Shown here: positions 5,614 to 8,933 of the stretch, one piece after another | Layout of the letters: every line of letters begins with the position of its first letter | How positions within the stretch are numbered: position 1 is the first letter of the stretch | From: Syntrophales bacterium | Lineage (GTDB): Bacteria; Desulfobacterota; Syntrophia; Syntrophales; UBA8958 | Assembly: GCA_023231165.1 (NCBI GenBank) | Contig: JALNVY010000095.1 | Location: forward strand, 1-8,933 | Direction: 5' to 3' | Length of the DNA: 8,933 bases | Made by a program: the position numbers and the translations under genes | Notes under the pieces: model-generated | Databases searched by the model: none | The model's input: the letters and a program-made list of their open reading frames with translations, nothing else | What the model was told of the DNA's origin: nothing

Positions 5614-6963
5614 TTATGCGAGATCGAGTTCTTTTGAAATCTCCGCGATGGCCTCGTCAAGGATGGCCACAAGTTGATCGATCTGTGCTTCCGTGATGAT
5701 AAAGGGTGGCGCGATCAAGACATGATCGCCCCGAATGCCGTCGGCGCCCCCGCCGCCCGGATAGACAATCAGCCCCTTGTCAAAGGCAAGGTTGCTTACG
5801 AGGGCGTTGATTTTCAGAGTGGGATCGAAGGTTTCCTTCGTTTCCCGGCTGCGGACGAATTCCACGCCGGCGAAAAGACCCAGGCCCCTGACGTCGCCCA
5901 CGATGGGATGGCGATACAGTATTTTCAGCTTTTCAAGTAGATATGCCCCCATCTTTGCGGACCTGGCGACCAGATCATGACGGTCGATGTAGTCGAGGAC
6001 GGCGATCCCGGTGGCGCAGGCCAGGGGATTCTGACTGTAGGTATGGCCGTGGACGAAGTTTCCGTTTCCCTTTTTGATGGCCTCGTGGACGGCCTCGGTG
6101 GTAATGACACCAAAAACAGGGTAATATCCCGCCCCGAGGCCCTTGGCGCATACGATCATGTCGGGTGCAACCCCCCAGTGTTCTATGGCGAAGTTCCTAC
6201 CGGTCCGGCCGATGCCGGTCATGACCTCATCGACTATCAATAGGACGTCATAGCGGTCACAGATTTCCCGGATTTTCTGAAAATAGCCGTCCTTGGGAAC
6301 CAGGGCCCCGGCGGTGGCCCCCACGACCGGTTCGGCCATAAAGGCGGATACGGAATCGGGACCTTCGTAAAGGATCGTCTTTTCCAGGTCGTCGGCGCAT
6401 TCGATCTGACAGCTTCCCTGCTTCCGACCAAAGGGGCACCGGTAGCAGTAGGCCGGAACGATATGAGGCGTATGTTGGATCAGGGGCTGGTAGTAACGCC
6501 GTCGCCCCGTATGGCCGCTCAAGGCCAAGGCCCCCAGGGTATTGCCGTGATAGCTCGTCCAACGGGATATAACCTTGAATTTCATGTGTTTGCCACGGTC
6601 CACCTGATACTGGCGGGCCATCTTGACGGCTGTTTCCACCGCTTCCGAGCCCCCGGAGAGGAAATAAACCCGATTCAAGCCGGCCGGGGCCATATTGACG
6701 AGCCTTCCGGCCAGCTCGATGGCGGCCGGGGATGTGAACTGGGAGCCATGGGAAAAGGCCACCTTGCCTAACTGCACAAGCATAGCCTCTTCAAGCTCCC
6801 GAAGGCCGTGTCCGAGGGCGGCGACTACGGCCCCGCCGGAGCCGTCGATATAGGCCTTCCCTTCCGTGTCGTAGAGATAGATACCGGCCCCGCGCTGGAC
6901 GGACGGATAGAAGCGATTTAGATTCCGGTAAAAGACGTGATCCCGATTCGGTTCTCTCTTCAT
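5614..6963 (-). CDS. Class III (omega-type) PLP-dependent aminotransferase
   Basis: A 449-residue fold-type I aminotransferase of class III. Visible features are SGGSEAVETAVKMARQY (103-119) for PLP-phosphate contact, TSYHG (136-140) with the ring-stacking aromatic, the IVDEVMTGIGRTG motif with PLP-nitrogen Asp245, and Schiff-base Lys274 in IVCAKGLGAGYYP. It transfers an amino group, often a non-alpha one, to an oxo acid. A cysteine cluster C173-x2-C176-x8-C185-x3-C189 (YCYRCPFG ... CQIEC) lies between the cofactor motifs. I recall related family members carrying it, and it could bind a metal. The start ATG at 6963 has AGGA overlapping the upstream TAG stop; the ferritin-like gene ends 5 nt away, implying translational coupling. 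With the downstream BKACE gene it suggests conversion of a beta-amino acid to a beta-keto acid that BKACE then cleaves. The substrate cannot be deduced. Confidence 0.93.
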   Translation of the reverse strand: MKREPNRDHVFYRNLNRFYPSVQRGAGIYLYDTEGKAYIDGSGGAVVAALGHGLRELEEAMLVQLGKVAFSHGSQFTSPAAIELAGRLVNMAPAGLNRVYFLSGGSEAVETAVKMARQYQVDRGKHMKFKVISRWTSYHGNTLGALALSGHTGRRRYYQPLIQHTPHIVPAYCYRCPFGRKQGSCQIECADDLEKTILYEGPDSVSAFMAEPVVGATAGALVPKDGYFQKIREICDRYDVLLIVDEVMTGIGRTGRNFAIEHWGVAPDMIVCAKGLGAGYYPVFGVITTEAVHEAIKKGNGNFVHGHTYSQNPLACATGIAVLDYIDRHDLVARSAKMGAYLLEKLKILYRHPIVGDVRGLGLFAGVEFVRSRETKETFDPTLKINALVSNLAFDKGLIVYPGGGGADGIRGDHVLIAPPFIITEAQIDQLVAILDEAIAEISKELDLA

Positions 6964-6968
6964 GTTTC

Positions 6969-7448
6969 CTATTTTACGTAACGGGTTCTCAAATTAGACA
7001 ACCCTTTGAAATGCTTTCTTTCCTCGTCGATTACGTCGTCGATGACGGCATGTTCATTTGCCGGAACAAAGCGTTTGATTTCATGATAATAGAGGATGGA
7101 ATCAAGCTCCCGCTGCATGGCGAAATCAATTGCCGCCAGGGTATCCTTTACCTTGGCCAGTTCCGCTTCCAGCATCCCCTTCTTGAAGATGATCTTGTTA
7201 TCCACGTAATCGTGGAGGTAGGCCGCGTATTCACCGTCGTAGGTCTCCGGGGGATTGTCCTTGTCCATGGCGGCAAATATCCGGCTGAAGGTCTTTTTGT
7301 GTTGAAGCTCTGCATCCGCCAGATTGCTGAATATCTTCTTTGCATCCTCGTCTTTGGCCAACTGCATCGCATAGCGGTAAAAATGTTCCCCGTTCTCTTC
7401 GATACGCACGGCAATTTCCACAATGTCACTGCCTCTGAAAGAGCTCAT
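6969..7448 (-). CDS. Ferritin-like diiron protein (rubrerythrin family, no rubredoxin domain)
   Basis: A 159-residue four-helix protein with the diiron ligand pattern of rubrerythrin-type domains: E17-xx-G20-xx-FY (EENGEHFY), AELQH with Glu47 and His50, Glu123 (YYHEIK), and EERKH with Glu143 and His146. There is no CxxC rubredoxin module, so electrons would come from elsewhere. Relatives reduce peroxide, store iron or serve as redox partners in anaerobes. I chose ATG 7448 because AAGGAGG (7454-7460) lies 5 nt upstream; an in-frame ATG at 7469 would put this Shine-Dalgarno inside the coding region. It is the first gene of a tight operon with the aminotransferase (5-nt gap). The reason for coupling to amino acid catabolism is unclear; protection of an oxygen- or peroxide-sensitive step is possible. 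A MITE-like palindrome ends 15 nt before its Shine-Dalgarno. Confidence 0.88.
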   Translation of the reverse strand: MSSFRGSDIVEIAVRIEENGEHFYRYAMQLAKDEDAKKIFSNLADAELQHKKTFSRIFAAMDKDNPPETYDGEYAAYLHDYVDNKIIFKKGMLEAELAKVKDTLAAIDFAMQRELDSILYYHEIKRFVPANEHAVIDDVIDEERKHFKGLSNLRTRYVK

Positions 7449-7474
7449 TATAACCTCCTTGAATTTCAATTTAT

Positions 7475-7599
7475 GACGGCTTCGTAAAAAGTCCGGATGC
7501 GGCGTTGCGCTGCATCCTTCGTCACTGCGGCGTACGCCATGTACGCCTCACTCCTCAGGCTTTGCGCGCCTTGCCTGCGGATCTTTTCACGAAGCCGTC
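7475..7599. repeat. 125-base imperfect palindrome, MITE-like intergenic element
   Basis: Terminal inverted arms of 17 bases (GACGGCTTCGTAAAAAG at 7475-7491; CTTTTCACGAAGCCGTC at 7583-7599) match at 16 positions. A second pair, GGCGTAC/GTACGCC (7529-7535 and 7541-7547), sits exactly at the centre of symmetry, and partial complementarity continues between, so the whole element can fold into one long hairpin. It has no coding capacity of its own. Structure and size fit a small non-autonomous mobile element. I recall similar GACGGCTTCGTAAAAAGTC-type repeats in deltaproteobacterial genomes but cannot search. It lies between the ferritin-like gene and corA, in the ferritin-like operon's promoter or leader region. 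Flanking target-site duplications are not evident. The remainder of the gap (7600-7673) is AT-rich with no clear gene. Confidence 0.75.
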
Positions 7600-7673
7600 G
7601 ATTATGGCCAAAAAATTTTCCTTTAATACCTGTTCATCAACCTATGGGTCGCTATAAAAGAAAAACACACCTT

Positions 7674-8750
7674 TCACAACCACTTTTTTCTTCTAAAAAA
7701 GTGGATCATGGAGAGGGCAACGGTAATCATGATTCCCAGCACCATGAAATATCCCCAATGCCATTCCAGCTCGGGCATATACTTGAAATTCATGCCGTAA
7801 ACCCCGGCCAGAAAAGTCAGGGGCATGAAGATCGTGGCAATAATGGTCAGTACCTTCATCACTTCATTAAGCCGGTTGCTCACCGAAGACAGATAGATGT
7901 CAAGCATGCCGGAGAGCATGTCCCGGTAGGTTTCTACGGTATCGATGATCTGGATGGTATGATCATAGACGTCTTTCAAATATGGGTCGGTTGCGGTGTC
8001 CATGAGGGGTGAATCGGTCCGCTGGAGGGCGCTGATCGTTTCTCGCAGCGGCCAGACGGACTTTCTCAGATAAAGCATTTCCCGCTTGATGATCTGGATT
8101 GCATGCAGGGTATCCCGCCCCGGGCGGGTTACAAGTTGTTCTTCCAGGGAATCGATATTTTCTCCCAACTTCTCGAGGAGGATGAAATATTGATCAATAA
8201 TGGCGTCGATGATGGTGTAGGCAAGGTAATCAGCCCCGGCATTTCTAATCCTGCCCCGGGCGGCGCGGATTCTTTCCCGGATCGGTTCCATGAGGGGGCT
8301 TTGCTTTTCCTGAAAGGAGATGAGGAAATGGGGCCCGAAGACAAGGCTTATCTGTTCGGGCAGAAGCTGTCCTCCCGCTTCCGGTAGTAATGAAAAGTCC
8401 TTCAGGACGATATAGATGTAGTTGCCGAAGTCCTCCGTTTTGGGACGCTGGTCGGTATAGAGGATGTCTTCGAGGGTCAGGGAGTGAAGTTTATAAAGAT
8501 CTCCCAGCTGTTCCATGAGGCCGATGTCATGAAGCCCCTCGACGTGAAGCCAGGTCACCGCCTTCGCCTCCGCCTGATCCCGAAATCCGCTACATTCTTT
8601 GATGCCTGTCAGCGTCTTTTCCTTAACCTCTTGAGCATTATAAACCATCAGGGAAAGCAGTGGTTGCTCGGTATGCCTTTCCCCGACATGGACCAGAGAC
8701 CCCGGAGGGAGGCCGGCTTTCGCTATTCGTGTCCGGTAATTTTTTCGCAT
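7674..8750 (-). CDS. corA: CorA family magnesium/cobalt channel
   Basis: A 358-residue CorA. The large N-terminal cytoplasmic domain (about 1-295) includes TWLHVEGLHD (66-75), the LTLEDIL segment (91-97) and the long alpha-helical region of the funnel. TM1 follows at about 298-318, the signature YGMNF with Gly-Met-Asn at 319-321 forms the selectivity loop, and TM2 is at about 333-351, with a basic C-terminal tail FFRRKKWL. The pentameric channel brings in Mg2+, and in some members Co2+ or Ni2+, across the inner membrane. The length is typical of CorA. The start ATG at 8750 has AAAGG (8758-8762) with 7 nt spacing. The gene appears to stand alone: the next gene downstream on its strand begins 226 nt away across the MITE-like element. 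Substrate preference among divalent ions cannot be told from sequence. Confidence 0.95.
   Translation of the reverse strand: MRKNYRTRIAKAGLPPGSLVHVGERHTEQPLLSLMVYNAQEVKEKTLTGIKECSGFRDQAEAKAVTWLHVEGLHDIGLMEQLGDLYKLHSLTLEDILYTDQRPKTEDFGNYIYIVLKDFSLLPEAGGQLLPEQISLVFGPHFLISFQEKQSPLMEPIRERIRAARGRIRNAGADYLAYTIIDAIIDQYFILLEKLGENIDSLEEQLVTRPGRDTLHAIQIIKREMLYLRKSVWPLRETISALQRTDSPLMDTATDPYLKDVYDHTIQIIDTVETYRDMLSGMLDIYLSSVSNRLNEVMKVLTIIATIFMPLTFLAGVYGMNFKYMPELEWHWGYFMVLGIMITVALSMIHFFRRKKWL
7680..7704. repeat. Perfect 10-bp inverted repeat at the 3' end of corA
   Basis: CCACTTTTTT (7680-7689) and AAAAAAGTGG (7695-7704) flank a 5-nt centre inside the last codons of corA, encoding its Lys/Arg/Phe-rich tail. 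On the minus strand a T-rich stretch (TTTTTCTTTT) comes only about 15-20 nt after the stem, too far for a standard intrinsic terminator. It may be a weak or atypical terminator, or simply a consequence of AAA/TTT codons. Confidence 0.4.
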
Positions 8751-8778
8751 GGCATAACCTTTCCCATTAATGATTCAA

Positions 8779-8807
8779 GATTTAGTCATCATTGTCGGGG
8801 AAGTCAA
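8779..8807 (-). promoter_or_regulatory. Possible corA promoter
   Basis: Minus strand: TTGACT (8802-8807, 5/6 of the -35 consensus), then exactly 17 nt, then TAAATC (8779-8784, a poor -10 at 3/6). Start near 8772 would give a leader of about 22 nt, carrying the Shine-Dalgarno. An alternative -10, TATAAA (8831-8836), has a poor -35. No Mg2+-sensing riboswitch-like long leader is present between this promoter and the gene. Confidence 0.3.
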
Positions 8808-8933
8808 TGGAAAAAAACTATTTACCGATCTTTATATTGTGCCTGTAACCCTCGATTACCTCACAGCGGATCTGAGTCGTGATGCCAGAAGAGATTCGCA
8901 GAAGGCTGAACAGGAATAGGGCCTTTACAAACA

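Noticed and set aside
4856..5677. Plus-strand open frame of 273 codons opposite the BKACE gene
   Set aside because: It is rich in Gly, His, Arg and Asp as expected of a frame mirrored from a GC-rich gene, crosses the palindromic repeat and the end of the aminotransferase gene, and shows no motif.
8882..8933. Open frame starting at ATG 8882 on the plus strand (MPEEIRRRLNRNRAFTN), running off the right edge
   Set aside because: Only 17 codons are visible, with a weak Shine-Dalgarno and no recognisable motif; it may be a real gene but cannot be supported from this window.
1..8933. CRISPR arrays, tRNA or rRNA genes, transposase or integrase genes
   Set aside because: No spaced direct repeats, cloverleaf or rRNA-like segments, or transposase motifs were seen on either strand.

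Overview
The window carries seven intact protein genes, one gene cut by the left edge, and an unusually structured intergenic region. Base composition is moderate to slightly GC-rich. The gene content (a sigma-54 two-component pair, a BKACE-type beta-keto acid cleavage enzyme, a methylmalonyl-CoA-mutase-like cobalamin domain, a ferritin-like diiron protein) and the palindromic intergenic repeats suggest an anaerobic Desulfobacterota ('deltaproteobacterial') organism, perhaps near Syntrophus/Smithella. That placement is an inference; no rRNA or marker gene is present.

Layout. Bases 1-823 (minus strand) hold a stand-alone cobalamin-domain-like protein whose axial His is replaced by Tyr, followed by the start of a nitroreductase that runs off the left edge. 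Bases 824-1442 contain no convincing protein gene but much signal. On the minus strand there is a good -24/-12 (sigma-54) promoter, then about 90 nt downstream a textbook Rho-independent terminator, together predicting a small RNA of roughly 107 nt. A 51-base palindrome directly abuts the -24 element. Further down the same strand lie a weak sigma-70-like promoter and an AUG-stop minimal reading frame with its own Shine-Dalgarno, both in the leader of the cobalamin-like gene.

Bases 1443-4678 (plus strand) encode a membrane histidine kinase and an NtrC-family sigma-54 activator separated by 20 nt. The activator is the obvious candidate to drive the divergent sigma-54 promoter. The arrangement recalls the known cases of sigma-54 sRNAs linked to NtrC-like regulators (GlmY with GlrR, Qrr with LuxO) and the divergent zraP/zraSR locus.

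Bases 4697-7448 (minus strand) form a likely operon in the order ferritin-like diiron protein, class III aminotransferase, BKACE enzyme. The first two genes are 5 nt apart; a palindromic repeat sits in the 92-nt gap before the third. The enzymes suggest transamination of an amino acid to a beta-keto acid, which is then cleaved with acetyl-CoA to acetoacetate and a new acyl-CoA; the substrate is unknown. A 125-base imperfect palindrome (MITE-like) lies just upstream of the operon's first Shine-Dalgarno. Bases 7674-8750 (minus strand) encode a CorA divalent-cation channel, and the last 183 bases hold its probable promoter and no firm gene.

The best candidate for something undescribed is the 1086-1266 block: a predicted sigma-54-dependent small RNA with a CCUCCU anti-Shine-Dalgarno motif, encoded opposite its probable kinase/activator pair.
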